From Couchioplanes caeruleus (GTDB lineage: Bacteria; Actinomycetota; Actinomycetes; Mycobacteriales; Micromonosporaceae): DNA of 64,000 bases. The DNA is taken from NCBI RefSeq assembly GCF_003751945.1, contig NZ_RJKL01000001.1, forward strand, positions 682,001 through 746,000. Reading direction: 5' to 3'. The position numbers and the translations under genes were made by a program. Below, piece after piece: positions 37,423 through 47,205 of the stretch (position 1 is the stretch's first letter; the number at the start of each line of letters is the position of its first letter). The notes under the pieces were generated by a model, which had not been told where the DNA came from, made no database searches, and saw only the letters and a program-made list of their open reading frames with translations.

Positions 37423-37426
<4 letters not shown>
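35717..37426 (+). CDS. AtuA family protein (acyclic terpene utilisation, DUF1446)
   Basis: The product is 569 aa from ATG 35717. The N-terminal AtuA domain (about 1-450) starts LRVGNCSGFYGDRFAAMREML and has IVANAGGVNPPGLV, GADVVVTGRVTDASLAVGPA and ECGTQATGGNYPFF. The C-terminal region (about 465-560) is the AtuA ferredoxin-like domain: LGTLAGARSGDKGGDANVGL. AtuA proteins are required for citronellol/geraniol and related branched-acid catabolism in Pseudomonas, though the reaction is undefined. The start is close to the inferred transcription start. Its stop overlaps the carboxyltransferase start by 4 bases. Confidence 0.87.
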
Positions 37427-39011
<1,585 letters not shown>

Positions 39012-39021
<10 letters not shown>

Positions 39022-39074
39022 GGCCACGATGACGGATGTGAGGCCGACGATGACGGATGTGAGGCCGACGATGA
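39012..39074 (+). repeat. 21-bp direct repeat containing three start codons
   Basis: CGGATGTGAGGCC...ACGATGA occurs three times; copy 1 overlaps the carboxyltransferase stop and is 1 base shorter, copies 2 and 3 (39033-39053, 39054-39074) are identical. Each copy supplies GTGAGG followed by an in-frame ATG (39029, 39050, 39071). The biotin subunit gene therefore has three equivalent ribosome-site/start pairs in one frame. Confidence 0.85.
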
Positions 39075-41032
39075 CGATCACGAGCGTACTGGTCGCCAAC
39101 CGCGGCGAGATCGCCCGCCGGGTCTTCGCCACCTGCCGCCGGCGCGGCCTGGCCACCGTGGCCGTCTTCTCCGACGCCGACGCCGGCAGCCCGCACGTGC
39201 GCGAGGCCGACAGCGCGGTCCGTCTGCCCGGCTCCACGCCGGCCGAGACCTACCTGCGCGGCGACCTGATCATCGAGGCGGCCCGGCGCGCCGGCGCCGA
39301 CGCCGTCCACCCCGGGTACGGCTTCCTCGCCGAGAACGCCGGCTTCGCCCGGGCGGTCATCGAGGCCGGCCTCACCTGGATCGGCCCCGACCCCGACACG
39401 ATCGAGGTGATGGGCTCGAAGGTCGCCTCGAAGCGGCGGATGGCCGACGCCGGCGTACCCGTGCTGGGCCTGCTCGAGCCGGACGCCATCACCGAGGCGG
39501 ACCTGCCGGTGCTGGTCAAGGCGTCGGCCGGCGGCGGCGGGCGGGGCATGCGGATCGTGCGGACGCTCGCCGAACTGCCCGGCGCCGTGGCTTCCGCCTC
39601 CCGGGAGGCCGGCGCCGCGTTCGGCGATCCCACCGTCTTCTGCGAGCGGTATCTCGACGCCGGCCACCACGTCGAGGTGCAGATCATGGCCGACGCCCAC
39701 GGCGCGGTCTGGGCGCTGGGCGAACGCGAGTGCTCGCTGCAGCGCCGCCACCAGAAGGTGATCGAGGAGGCGCCCTCGCCGCTCGTCGACCGCCTCGGCG
39801 GCGACCTGCGCAAGCGCCTGCTCGCCGCCGGGCGCGACGCGGCGGCGGCCGTCGGCTACCGCGGCGCCGGCACCGTCGAGTTCCTCGCCGACGAGCACGG
39901 CGACTTCTGGTTCCTCGAGATGAACACCCGCCTGCAGGTCGAACACCCGGTCACCGAGTGCGTCACCGGCACCGACCTGGTGGGCCTCCAGCTCGACATC
40001 GCCGCCGGGCTCACGCTGCGCGGTCCGGAACCGGCCATGACCGGGCACGCCATCGAGGCCCGCCTGTACGCGGAAAGCCCCGTCGACGACTGGCGCCCGC
40101 AGACCGGCACCGTGGCCACCTTCGACGTGCCCGGCGTCACGGCCCGCTTCGGGCGTACCGCGGCGGACGGTATCCGTCTCGACTCCGGCGTCGAGGACGG
40201 CAGCGTCGTCGGCACGCACTACGACGCCATGCTCGCGAAGGTCGTCGCGTACGCGCCCACCCGGGACGCCGCGGCCCGCCAGCTCGCCGCCGCCTTGCGC
40301 CGTACCCGCATCCACGGCGTCACCACCAACCGTGACCTGCTGGTCGCCAGCCTGCTCCACCCGGTCTTCCTGGCGGGCACCGCCGACACGAGCTTCTACG
40401 TCACTCACCCGCCGGCGTCACTCACCGCCGGAGCCGGGCTCGACCCGGCCCTCGGCGCCGTGGTCGCGGCCCTGTCCGACGCCGCAGCCGGGCGAGGCCC
40501 GCTGCTGCGCGGCGTCACCAGCGGGTTCCGCAACATCCCGGTCGGCTACCGCAGCCGCACGTACGCCGCCGGCGACCGGGAGATCGAGGTCCGCTACCGC
40601 TTCGGCCGCGACGGCCTGGAGGTCGCCGGCATGAGCGGGCTCGCCCTGGTCGAGGCCGGTGCCGGGACGGTCGTCCTGGACGTCGACGGCGTCCGCCGGA
40701 CCTGGACGGTGGGCCGGTTCGACGACCACGTGGTGGTCGACGGCCCCCGGGGAACGGTGGAGCTGCGCCGCGTACCGCGCTTCACCGACCCGTCGGCGCG
40801 ACTCCCGGCAGGCGCACTGACCGCGCCGATGCCCGGCACCGTGGTGCGGGTGGAGGTGAAGAAGGGCGATACGGTCGTGGCCGATCAACCGCTGCTGTGG
40901 CTGGAGGCCATGAAGATGGAACACGTGGTGCGGGCCCCGGCGGACGGCACCGTGACGGACCTGCCGGTCACCGTCGGCCAGCAGGTCGGCCAGGGCACCA
41001 CCCTGGCCGTGGTGGCGGGCCCGGATGACTGA
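39071..41032 (+). CDS. Acyl-CoA carboxylase biotin carboxylase/BCCP (alpha) subunit
   Basis: The product is 653 aa from the third ATG (homologues begin near ITSVLVANRGEIARR); starts at 39050 and 39029 would add 7 or 14 repeat-encoded residues. The biotin carboxylase domain (1-450) shows ANRGEIARRVF, HPGYGFLAENAGF, KASAGGGGRGMR, ERECSLQRRHQKVIEE and FLEMNTRLQVEHPVTE. A linker is followed by a biotinyl domain with the lipoyl-type LEAMKMEHVV motif; K615 is the biotin site. It forms the holoenzyme with the upstream beta subunit. It overlaps the TetR gene by 8 bases. Confidence 0.9.
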   Translation: MTITSVLVANRGEIARRVFATCRRRGLATVAVFSDADAGSPHVREADSAVRLPGSTPAETYLRGDLIIEAARRAGADAVHPGYGFLAENAGFARAVIEAGLTWIGPDPDTIEVMGSKVASKRRMADAGVPVLGLLEPDAITEADLPVLVKASAGGGGRGMRIVRTLAELPGAVASASREAGAAFGDPTVFCERYLDAGHHVEVQIMADAHGAVWALGERECSLQRRHQKVIEEAPSPLVDRLGGDLRKRLLAAGRDAAAAVGYRGAGTVEFLADEHGDFWFLEMNTRLQVEHPVTECVTGTDLVGLQLDIAAGLTLRGPEPAMTGHAIEARLYAESPVDDWRPQTGTVATFDVPGVTARFGRTAADGIRLDSGVEDGSVVGTHYDAMLAKVVAYAPTRDAAARQLAAALRRTRIHGVTTNRDLLVASLLHPVFLAGTADTSFYVTHPPASLTAGAGLDPALGAVVAALSDAAAGRGPLLRGVTSGFRNIPVGYRSRTYAAGDREIEVRYRFGRDGLEVAGMSGLALVEAGAGTVVLDVDGVRRTWTVGRFDDHVVVDGPRGTVELRRVPRFTDPSARLPAGALTAPMPGTVVRVEVKKGDTVVADQPLLWLEAMKMEHVVRAPADGTVTDLPVTVGQQVGQGTTLAVVAGPDD

Positions 41033-41633
41033 TCCCAAACAGGAGCGCTCCCGGGCGACCCGCCAGCGCCTGCTGGAGACGACCATCCGGTGCCTGGCCG
41101 AGCACGGCTGGGAGGTCTCGACCGTCGGCTTCATCGCCGCCGAGGCCGGCATCAGCCGGGGGGCAGTGCAGCACCATTTCCGTACGCGTGAAGCCCTCAT
41201 CCTCGGCGCGCTGGAACACATGTTCGAGGAGCGGGCGGCCCTGCTCGACGCCCTGCCCGATCCGGAGTCCGGCCCGGACCGGATCCACACGGTGGTGACC
41301 GGCCTGGTCGAGGCCATCGGCGGCGAACTCTTCCGCGCCGCGCTCCAGGTGTGGACCGTGGCGGCCGCCGACCCCGAGCTGCGGTCGGCGGTGGTGCCCC
41401 TGGAGCGCCGCTTCGCCCGCGGGGTGCACCGGCGGGCCGTACGCCTGCTCCGGGTGAACGACTCCGACCCGGAGATGCGCGGCCTCATCCAGGCGACCCT
41501 GGACCTGGCGCGGGGCCTGGCCCTCGCCGACGTCCTGACCGACGACTCGCACCGCCGCGCCCGCGTGGTCCGCGCCTGGTCCACCCAGCTCGCCGCGGCC
41601 CTCGCCGCCGCGGGTGCGGCGCCGTCCCGCTGA
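41025..41633 (+). CDS. TetR family transcriptional regulator
   Basis: The product is 202 aa. The N-terminal HTH (about 8-56) reads RQRLLETTIRCLAEHGWEV, FIAAEAGISRGAVQHHF and TREALILGAL. The C-terminal domain is helical with no recognisable ligand signature. It is translated through an 8-base overlap with the biotin subunit gene, so it is the last gene of the atuA operon. The palindrome at 35668 between the two divergent transcripts is its likely operator, giving feedback control relieved by an acyl-CoA intermediate. Confidence 0.87.
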   Translation: MTDPKQERSRATRQRLLETTIRCLAEHGWEVSTVGFIAAEAGISRGAVQHHFRTREALILGALEHMFEERAALLDALPDPESGPDRIHTVVTGLVEAIGGELFRAALQVWTVAAADPELRSAVVPLERRFARGVHRRAVRLLRVNDSDPEMRGLIQATLDLARGLALADVLTDDSHRRARVVRAWSTQLAAALAAAGAAPSR

Positions 41634-41751
41634 ATCGGCGGGAAACCAGCCCGCTGCGTTATCGACGGCAGCCGCTTTTAGCGACGGTCAGGCGCCGCGT
41701 GAGCAACGACCGGAGTCAGTGTGCGCTTCCAGCATCTTTCCTGGTGGATGG

Positions 41752-43077
41752 TCAAGGGGTTTGAAGTCGTTCGGTCGCGGCGGCTTTGATATGGGAATGC
41801 TCAACGGGGTCGTCACGGAGTTCGACGAGCCGGCGCCGGGAGTCGTCGGTAAGCGCGGCGTGCCGGACAGCGAGCAGACGCACGTCAGCTTCGCAGTCGA
41901 GCAGGAAGATGGGCAGATGCTCCGCAGCACCCTCCGGATCCATGAGGATCAGGCTGCGGAGGTAGCTGGCGCGTTCGTAGGTGTGTGGTGAGCAGGCGGT
42001 CAGATGGATCAGCCGGCGTACGAGTCTGTCCTTTGCGTCGCGATGGGCCGTCGGTGGTGTGCCGGCGAGGGTCTGAGCGAGTTGCTCGGTGAGTAGGTCG
42101 TAGCCGCACCAGTCCCCGTCCTTGTCGCGGTCGAGTCGCTCGAGTGCGTCCGACAGCATCGCAATCTTCCGGCCGGCGGATACATCCGGAAACGTTCGGA
42201 GGGGCAGGCGCCCGGTTTCGGTCGTACGAATATGGAGGATCGCTGCCATTTGCGGGCCGAGTTCAAGGAGGACGCTGAACATGCCTGTCAGGCCTGGGGG
42301 TCCGAGTCGTTCCGCGAGGTTCAGCAGTTCCTGGAGCTGACGTCCCTGATGCCGAGCGGTCCCGAGCGTGAGGTTGAGGGTGCCGCTGTCGGTGCTGACG
42401 TCCAGCAGGAAGTTGAGAAGCCGCGCCTCGGAGTACGCCGCCAGATTCCCGCGAGGAGCAACAGCGGCGACCGGACGCTCGCGGACAGAGGCGTCGAAGG
42501 CTGCGTCGAGTCTCCGATCCCGGCCGTGCCAGCGTCGCCAGGGTTGCTCGGCCGGCCAGAACTCGGTCGCTTCAACGGTGCCGGCGCGCGCGGCCGCCTG
42601 GCGCCATAGGTCGTCCCACCAGGCCACGGGCCACCACCGGGCGATGATGGTCAGGGCATCAGTCCAGCGGGCGCCGCTGCGGACGTAGTCGCGTAGCGTT
42701 TCGCGGGCCTGTTCGTCACCGCCGAGCGCCAGCACCGCCAGGACCCCGGCAGGAGGATCGAACATGTCCGCATCGCTATCGGGGTCGAACGGCTCCGACA
42801 GGGGCGGCAAGGGGCCGCAGGCACGCAGCTGCGCGACCACGGGAGCCAGATCGAGGCGCAGCTCGCGGACCAGCCGCGCCAGATACACCTCACGGCTGTC
42901 GAGGAAGTGATTCCATCGGGTGTCACGACCGATGCACTCGTATACCAGCCCTGCATCTTCCGGCCGGTCACGAAGCCGGGCGGCGACGATCCCCCGGCCC
43001 CGTTCCAACGCCCCGAGCGTGCTGCGTGCCGAAGCGTAGTGCCAGTCGTGCTCGCAATCGCCGTCAGCGCAGTCCAC
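41752..43077 (-). CDS. Hypothetical HEAT-like helical protein
   Basis: About 441 aa from a GTG at 43077. The open frame reaches 43218, but the extra segment is Cys/Trp-rich and does not look coding. The protein is soluble and mostly helical, with repeated pairs such as ETLRDYVRSGARWTDALTII, LQELLNLAERLGPPGLTGMF and a terminal AVRHAALTDDSRRRLVELRD resembling HEAT/ARM units. No catalytic motif is visible. Such proteins often sit among toxin-immunity genes in actinobacteria, which fits the truncated Imm53-like gene next door. Function unknown. Confidence 0.6.
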   Translation of the reverse strand: MDCADGDCEHDWHYASARSTLGALERGRGIVAARLRDRPEDAGLVYECIGRDTRWNHFLDSREVYLARLVRELRLDLAPVVAQLRACGPLPPLSEPFDPDSDADMFDPPAGVLAVLALGGDEQARETLRDYVRSGARWTDALTIIARWWPVAWWDDLWRQAAARAGTVEATEFWPAEQPWRRWHGRDRRLDAAFDASVRERPVAAVAPRGNLAAYSEARLLNFLLDVSTDSGTLNLTLGTARHQGRQLQELLNLAERLGPPGLTGMFSVLLELGPQMAAILHIRTTETGRLPLRTFPDVSAGRKIAMLSDALERLDRDKDGDWCGYDLLTEQLAQTLAGTPPTAHRDAKDRLVRRLIHLTACSPHTYERASYLRSLILMDPEGAAEHLPIFLLDCEADVRLLAVRHAALTDDSRRRLVELRDDPVEHSHIKAAATERLQTP

Positions 43078-43244
43078 GCCACAATTCTCACCGGTATCCC
43101 AGCCCCGAACAGCCAAACAGCTTTGCCGGGACATCGCGGGCCACCTGCTGCAGTCTGGCCAAGCTCCGCCGCAGACCATGATGACGACCGGAAGGCCGCC
43201 GCACGTGCCCCGTGGCACGAGCGGACGTTCGACTGGGACGTTGG

Positions 43245-43466
43245 TCAGGAGCTACGTCGATCTTCGTCGGCAGCCCAGAGCCGGAACTGGTGGATGGCTT
43301 CACTGAGATTGAGTGGTCCGCAGGCGACCTCGAAGCGTTTGTCGACCACGCGGGCAACGAGCCAGTCGTGCTCGCTCCGATGGACTTCCTGCTTGGAGAA
43401 CGTCAGGCCGTCCATTGCAGTTGCCTGCAAGTCCACCTTCAGCAACCAGCCAGGATTGTCGAGCGT
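43245..43466 (-). pseudogene. Imm53-like immunity protein, N-terminally truncated
   Basis: The minus strand reads TLDNPGWLLKVDLQATAMDG, then RSEHDWLVARVVDKRFEV and GPLNLSEAIHQFRLWA. This resembles the last two-thirds of Imm53-family immunity proteins, which begin with a LQ.WY...CDGDWEH segment. That segment is absent: upstream of TLDNPGW the frame is Pro/Val-rich and has no ATG/GTG start. A TTG at 43445 could start a 66-aa fragment. It is probably a remnant left by rearrangement. Confidence 0.5.
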
Positions 43467-43517
43467 TCTGTCAAACGGCCTGACCGGCGGGGTGACGGGT
43501 ACGCCTACGCTGAGCCG

Positions 43518-44192
43518 ATGAGCTCGAAGCTGACCAGATGGCGGCGGCCGCGCCGGCTCGCGGCTACCGGTGTGGTGCTGGTGCTACTGGTCAGTGTGCC
43601 CTGGATCTGGACGACGACGGCAGCCGCCGGTCACATCCATGATGTGGCCGACGCGCCGGCCGCCGAGGTGGTCATCGTGCTGGGAACGACGGTCGGCGCC
43701 GGCGGGCAGCCGGAGGCACGACTGGCCGGGCGCCTACAGACCGCCGCCGAACTGGTCACGGCGGGCCGGGCACGGGTGGTGCTCGTCTCCGGCGACGGTA
43801 GCGGCGATTCCGGCGACGAACCGGCCGCGATGACGGCGTACCTGACCGGGCGACTCGGGGTGGACCCGGCGCGCGTGGTGGCCGACCCCGACGGACTGGA
43901 CACCTACGACTCCTGCGTCCGGGCACATGACGTGTACGGGGTGCGGCGCGCACTCGTCGTCACCCAGTCCTACCACCTGTCGCGCGCGGTGACGCTCTGC
44001 CGCAGCGTGGGCCTCGACGCGGACGGCGTCCCGGCAAGATGCGACGGCTGCGGTATGGCGCTGCTCGCGGAGAAATCGGTGCGCGACTACTTCGCCAGCG
44101 GCAAGGCCGCTTGGGACGCCGTACGACAGCGGCCACCAGCGGTCACCTCGCCACCGAGCCCCGCGATCCAGGCCGCCCTGTCCAAAGCCTGA
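43518..44192 (+). CDS. YdcF/SanA-like DUF218 membrane protein
   Basis: The product is 224 aa from ATG 43518. An N-terminal hydrophobic anchor (AATGVVLVLLVSVPWIW) is followed by a DUF218 domain: AEVVIVLGTTVGAGGQPEARL, RVVLVSGDGSGDSGDEPAAM, DGLDTYDSCVRAHDVYGVRR and VVTQSYHLSRAVTLCRSVGL. SanA-type members affect envelope barrier function and vancomycin sensitivity; the exact activity is unknown. It probably faces the periplasm or exterior. It is a lone gene immediately upstream of the IS-end palindrome. Confidence 0.85.
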   Translation: MSSKLTRWRRPRRLAATGVVLVLLVSVPWIWTTTAAAGHIHDVADAPAAEVVIVLGTTVGAGGQPEARLAGRLQTAAELVTAGRARVVLVSGDGSGDSGDEPAAMTAYLTGRLGVDPARVVADPDGLDTYDSCVRAHDVYGVRRALVVTQSYHLSRAVTLCRSVGLDADGVPARCDGCGMALLAEKSVRDYFASGKAAWDAVRQRPPAVTSPPSPAIQAALSKA

Positions 44193-44220
44193 CAGCGCCT
44201 TGCTCCTGCAACCCGGCCCC

Positions 44221-44280
44221 ATCGATCACTCTTCACGGGACAGAACCAGAGTGTGTTCTGTCCCGCGAAGAGTGATCGAT
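44221..44280. repeat. 60-bp palindrome made of two abutting ISL3-type ends
   Basis: Left arm 44221-44246 and right arm 44255-44280 are 26-bp inverted repeats with one mismatch, separated by 8 bases (CAGAGTGT). The inner 20 bases are CACTCTTCACGGGACAGAAC. Another copy of the left arm lies at 45350-45375 with one mismatch. ISL3 elements make 8-bp target duplications, so this looks like the right end of one copy next to the left end of another. Confidence 0.85.
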
Positions 44281-44331
44281 GATTTCCGTGATCGATCGTC
44301 GGGTGGATGGTGCGATGAGGTCATCGGCAAG

Positions 44332-44535
44332 CTGCTGCCGCATCTTGCCGGCGTAGAGGTCAATGAAGTCGCCAAGACCAGCATTGGCGTCGTTCTTCAT
44401 GCAGCAGCCCGCAGCGCCGAGCAAATCTGCCCAGCGTGCTCGGTGGCGTCGGGACGAGTGCACCCGCGGTATCAGCGTCGGCTGGCTGATCTGCCAGTTG
44501 CGGGGCGGCGGGTGGAACTATGCCTGACGGCCGAG
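44332..44535 (+). pseudogene. ISL3 family transposase, N-terminal remnant
   Basis: The frame reads LLPHLAGVEVNEVAKTSIGV, then AEQICPACSVASGRVHPRY and QRRLADLPVAGRRVEL. This is the N-terminal zinc-ribbon region of ISL3/IS1557-type transposases, with the first CPAC pair present. Similarity stops near 44530, before the second zinc pair, the HTH and the DDE catalytic domain. The following 200 bases have no recognisable gene. Confidence 0.75.
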
Positions 44536-44740
44536 CTGGCTTCGACCTACTCCGCAAACGGGTTCTGCTCGCCTCCTAGAAGCGGGCAGCACCTGTGGAC
44601 GATCGGGCGTCAGCACCGCGGTCGACACACTCGTCGGCACTGCCTCAATCGGCTCTATACCAATTCTGCACCATCGATGTATGTCAATCCCATAGCGGGG
44701 TCGCATCGTCGGGCTTGAATGAGGTATTAGTGTCCCCGCC

Positions 44741-45241
44741 ATGACTGATGACGCACTGGCCCAGGAATTGATCGATATGACGGAGCAGGACCGGAAGCTG
44801 CAAAGCGGCGCCCTCAGCGACGACTTCACCGCGCAACTGGCGCATCGCCGCGTCACCGTCCACAACGGCGATCGGCTGGCCAAGATCCTGGACAACCACG
44901 GATGGCCGACGATCAGTTCAGTCGGTGTCGAGGCGGCGCGCCGGGCCTGGTTGGTGGCCCAGCACGCCGACGGGCAGCTGGACCTGCAACGAAAAGCACT
45001 GACGCTGATGACCCAAGCCGTGGAAGCGGGTGACGCAGACCCGCAGCATCTTGCGATGCTCCGGGACCGAGTCATGGTCAACGAGGGACGACGACAGATC
45101 TACGGCACCCAGATCGCCGGCGTCGTTGACGGCGCACCGGTGCCGTGGCCATGCGAAGACCCGGAGCGCATGGATGAGCGGCGGGCAGAGGTAGGACTGG
45201 ATCCATTTCTCGTACACGTCACCAAGCACGCGCCCGCCTGA
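44741..45241 (+). CDS. DUF6624 domain protein inside the ISL3-ended element
   Basis: The product is 166 aa. It shows DNHGWPTISSVGVEAARRAW, VAQHADGQLDLQRKALTL, DPQHLAMLRDRVMVNEGRRQ, YGTQ and CEDPERMDERRAEVGLDPF, the conserved order of DUF6624 proteins. The His-rich and YGTQ motifs are conserved in the family, but the function is unknown. It lies between the truncated transposase and the right inverted repeat, apparently as passenger DNA. ATG was chosen as the first start after the transposase remnant; no strong ribosome site is visible. Confidence 0.8.
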   Translation: MTDDALAQELIDMTEQDRKLQSGALSDDFTAQLAHRRVTVHNGDRLAKILDNHGWPTISSVGVEAARRAWLVAQHADGQLDLQRKALTLMTQAVEAGDADPQHLAMLRDRVMVNEGRRQIYGTQIAGVVDGAPVPWPCEDPERMDERRAEVGLDPFLVHVTKHAPA

Positions 45242-45654
45242 TCGTCCTCTACTAGCACAGACAAACCCGCGGGGCACCCGCGGTCCTCGATATGCGTAAG
45301 CGAAGGACTGTTCGAAGCGAAGCGAGCTTGCTTGCCCGTTGATCTGAAGATCAATCACTCTTCACGGGACAGAACCCGAGAGTGACGAACATCTGGCTCC
45401 CGTTCTCGGATCTGGCGCACTTTCCGGGAAGCCACCCTGGACGCGCCCTTGCCTCGTGACCAGGTGTCTCGATCAGTCGCCGCAGAACCACAGGTACAGA
45501 TCAGGGTGTCTCCCTTAATCAGGAGTTACACCGAATTTCTTCAGTCCCGCCCGGAGCGACCAATCCGGCACCGGCCGTACCCGATCGGGGTAATCCGGCC
45601 GGGGGCTGCCCGACGGGGCGGCCCGGCCGGGCCGCCTCGCGGACGTCGTCGAGA

Positions 45655-46710
45655 TCAGATGACGGTGGTGGCACGCCGGCGACGCACCAGCACGAGGCTG
45701 GCGATGCCCGCGCCGATCAACGCCAGGCCGGCGACGATGTACAGGGCGATGCCGGGGCCGGTGAGCGGCAGGCCGGTCCCCTGGTCGTCATCTCCGCCCG
45801 TGGTGTTCGAGACCGGGGCGGTGTCCGTGTCGGTCGTCTCGCCGCCCGTGGTCGGAGTGGTAGCGCCAGGGCCGGGCGCCGTGCCGGTGTCCGTGCCCGG
45901 GTTTGTTCCGGTGCCCGGGTTGGTCCCGGTGCCGGGGTTCGTTCCGGTATCCGGGTTGGTGCCCGTGCCCGGGTTCGTGCCCGTGCCCGGGTTCGTGCCC
46001 GTACCCGTGCCCGGGTTGGTGCCCGTACCCGTGCCGGGGTTGGTGCCCGTACCCGCGTCGGTGCCCGTACCCGCGTCGGTGCCCGTACCCGTGCCGGGGT
46101 TGGTGCCCGTGCCCGGGTTGGTGCCCGTGCCCGTGCCGGGGTTCGTACCCGTCGGGGCCACGCACACGCCCGTGATCTTCAGCGCGATCGGCTTGACGGC
46201 GTCCTCGATGCTCTCGCCGTCGGCGAGGTTGCGGTTGTCGAGAGCGGAGTTCGCTCCGGCCAGCTTCCAACCGGTCGGGAGGGTCAGCGCGACGGCGTCA
46301 CGGTCGGCGCCGAAGGTGAGCGTCATGGCACCGTTGAGCGCCAGTTCGGCGGGGAGCGCGCCGAGGTCGCCGGTGAAGATGACCTTGCCGGGTGTCGTCG
46401 GGTCGATGCCCCAGCCCGCCGCCGCCACCTTCGTGATGTCGGTGGCCTTCACGAACGAGGCGCCGAAGGTCTTGAACTTGCCGTTCTGCGCGGTGTCGAA
46501 CTTCCAGGTCTCGAATCCGGCCTTGGGTGCCGCGACACCCGAGCAGTCGGCGGGAAGGTCCTTTGCCGCCACGGGTTTGGTGCTCGCGAAGACCGCGAAC
46601 ACGGGCACCTCCGGGCCGGCTGCGGCCGCCGCCGGCGCGGAGAGGGATATACCTCCAGCGATGGCGACGCCTGTGGTCAACGCGAAAGTGCCGAGACGGC
46701 CGATCCTCAT
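45655..46710 (-). CDS. Cell-wall-anchored surface protein with LPLTG sorting signal
   Basis: The product is 351 aa from ATG 46710 behind GGAGGA. Signal peptide at 1-30 ([20 protein letters not shown]). Residues 31-190 are an unrecognised extracellular domain with two Cys (DCSGV and GVCVAPTG). About 190-290 is a Thr/Gly/Pro/Asn repeat linker built from GTNPGTGT units. The C-terminus has LPLTG, a hydrophobic helix and RRRR: a sortase (class E-like in actinobacteria) substrate layout. No sortase gene is in the window. It is probably anchored to peptidoglycan, with the globular domain displayed outward. Confidence 0.85.
   Translation of the reverse strand: MRIGRLGTFALTTGVAIAGGISLSAPAAAAAGPEVPVFAVFASTKPVAAKDLPADCSGVAAPKAGFETWKFDTAQNGKFKTFGASFVKATDITKVAAAGWGIDPTTPGKVIFTGDLGALPAELALNGAMTLTFGADRDAVALTLPTGWKLAGANSALDNRNLADGESIEDAVKPIALKITGVCVAPTGTNPGTGTGTNPGTGTNPGTGTGTDAGTGTDAGTGTNPGTGTGTNPGTGTGTNPGTGTNPGTGTNPDTGTNPGTGTNPGTGTNPGTDTGTAPGPGATTPTTGGETTDTDTAPVSNTTGGDDDQGTGLPLTGPGIALYIVAGLALIGAGIASLVLVRRRRATTVI
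45893..46149 (-). repeat. Coding tandem repeat of the GTNPGTGT linker
   Basis: About 85 codons repeat units encoding GTNPGTGT, with occasional NPDTGT or TDAGT variants. At DNA level the unit is GTGCCCGGGTTGGTGCCC-like on the plus strand. Slippage should make the linker length variable. Confidence 0.85.
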
Positions 46711-47205
46711 GATTCCTCCGGTACATCGATGATCAGGCGCAATTTGGCAGAGTGGCCGCGGTGGCGCAAGACCTGCAAACCGTCGGCGATAAGCTGCGAA
46801 TCGAATCAAGGTGGACAGATCGATGTACCGCCCGGGCGCTGCCCGGCACCATGGCCGCCGCGCAGAAGCGCTGGTCAGCCCCCCGACAGCCGGAGCCATC
46901 AGCCGGAGCGCGATCGTCCACGCGCGGCCGGCTCCGCCGTTTCGGTTCGCCGGAACTTATAGGCGAACCCCCTATGCCCGCGGCGGGCGACGGGCAGGGG
47001 TCGATCGCTACCTCTGCACGCAACGTCGCGGGACTGCTCTCGCAAATCGAAGACCCGCCACTGTGGCCGTGCCGACCGACTCGGCGGGACGATCTCGACG
47101 GGTCCGAGCGGCAAGTCGGGCGACCGCGACTCGCCGAACCCGGCCATCAGCGCTCACGGCCGCTGGGTCGCCCTCGGGTCGCGACCGGGTGCCCGCAACG
47201 CGTGC
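46711..47205. other. Intergenic region between the surface protein and the LAL regulator
   Basis: 495 bases with no convincing gene on either strand. It contains the promoter region of the LPLTG protein gene and the downstream region of the large regulator. An AT-richer patch with an imperfect palindrome (ATAGGCGAACCCCCTAT) lies at about 46959-46975. No function is assigned. Confidence 0.4.

Larger units (their letters stand above)
44255..45375 (+). mobile_element. ISL3-ended element with truncated transposase and a cargo gene
   Basis: An imperfect 26-bp inverted repeat bounds 1,121 bases: left end 44255-44280, right end 45350-45375. The interior holds the first part of an ISL3 transposase and then a complete DUF6624 gene in the same direction. 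The catalytic part of the transposase is gone, so movement would need a transposase supplied in trans. The 8-base flanks are not identical (CAGAGTGT versus CCGAGAGT), so a recent simple insertion is not proven. Confidence 0.65.

Noticed and set aside
43078-43218. Upstream extension of the HEAT-like protein
   Set aside because: The added residues are Cys/Trp/Met-rich and unlike the rest of the protein; a downstream GTG is preferred.
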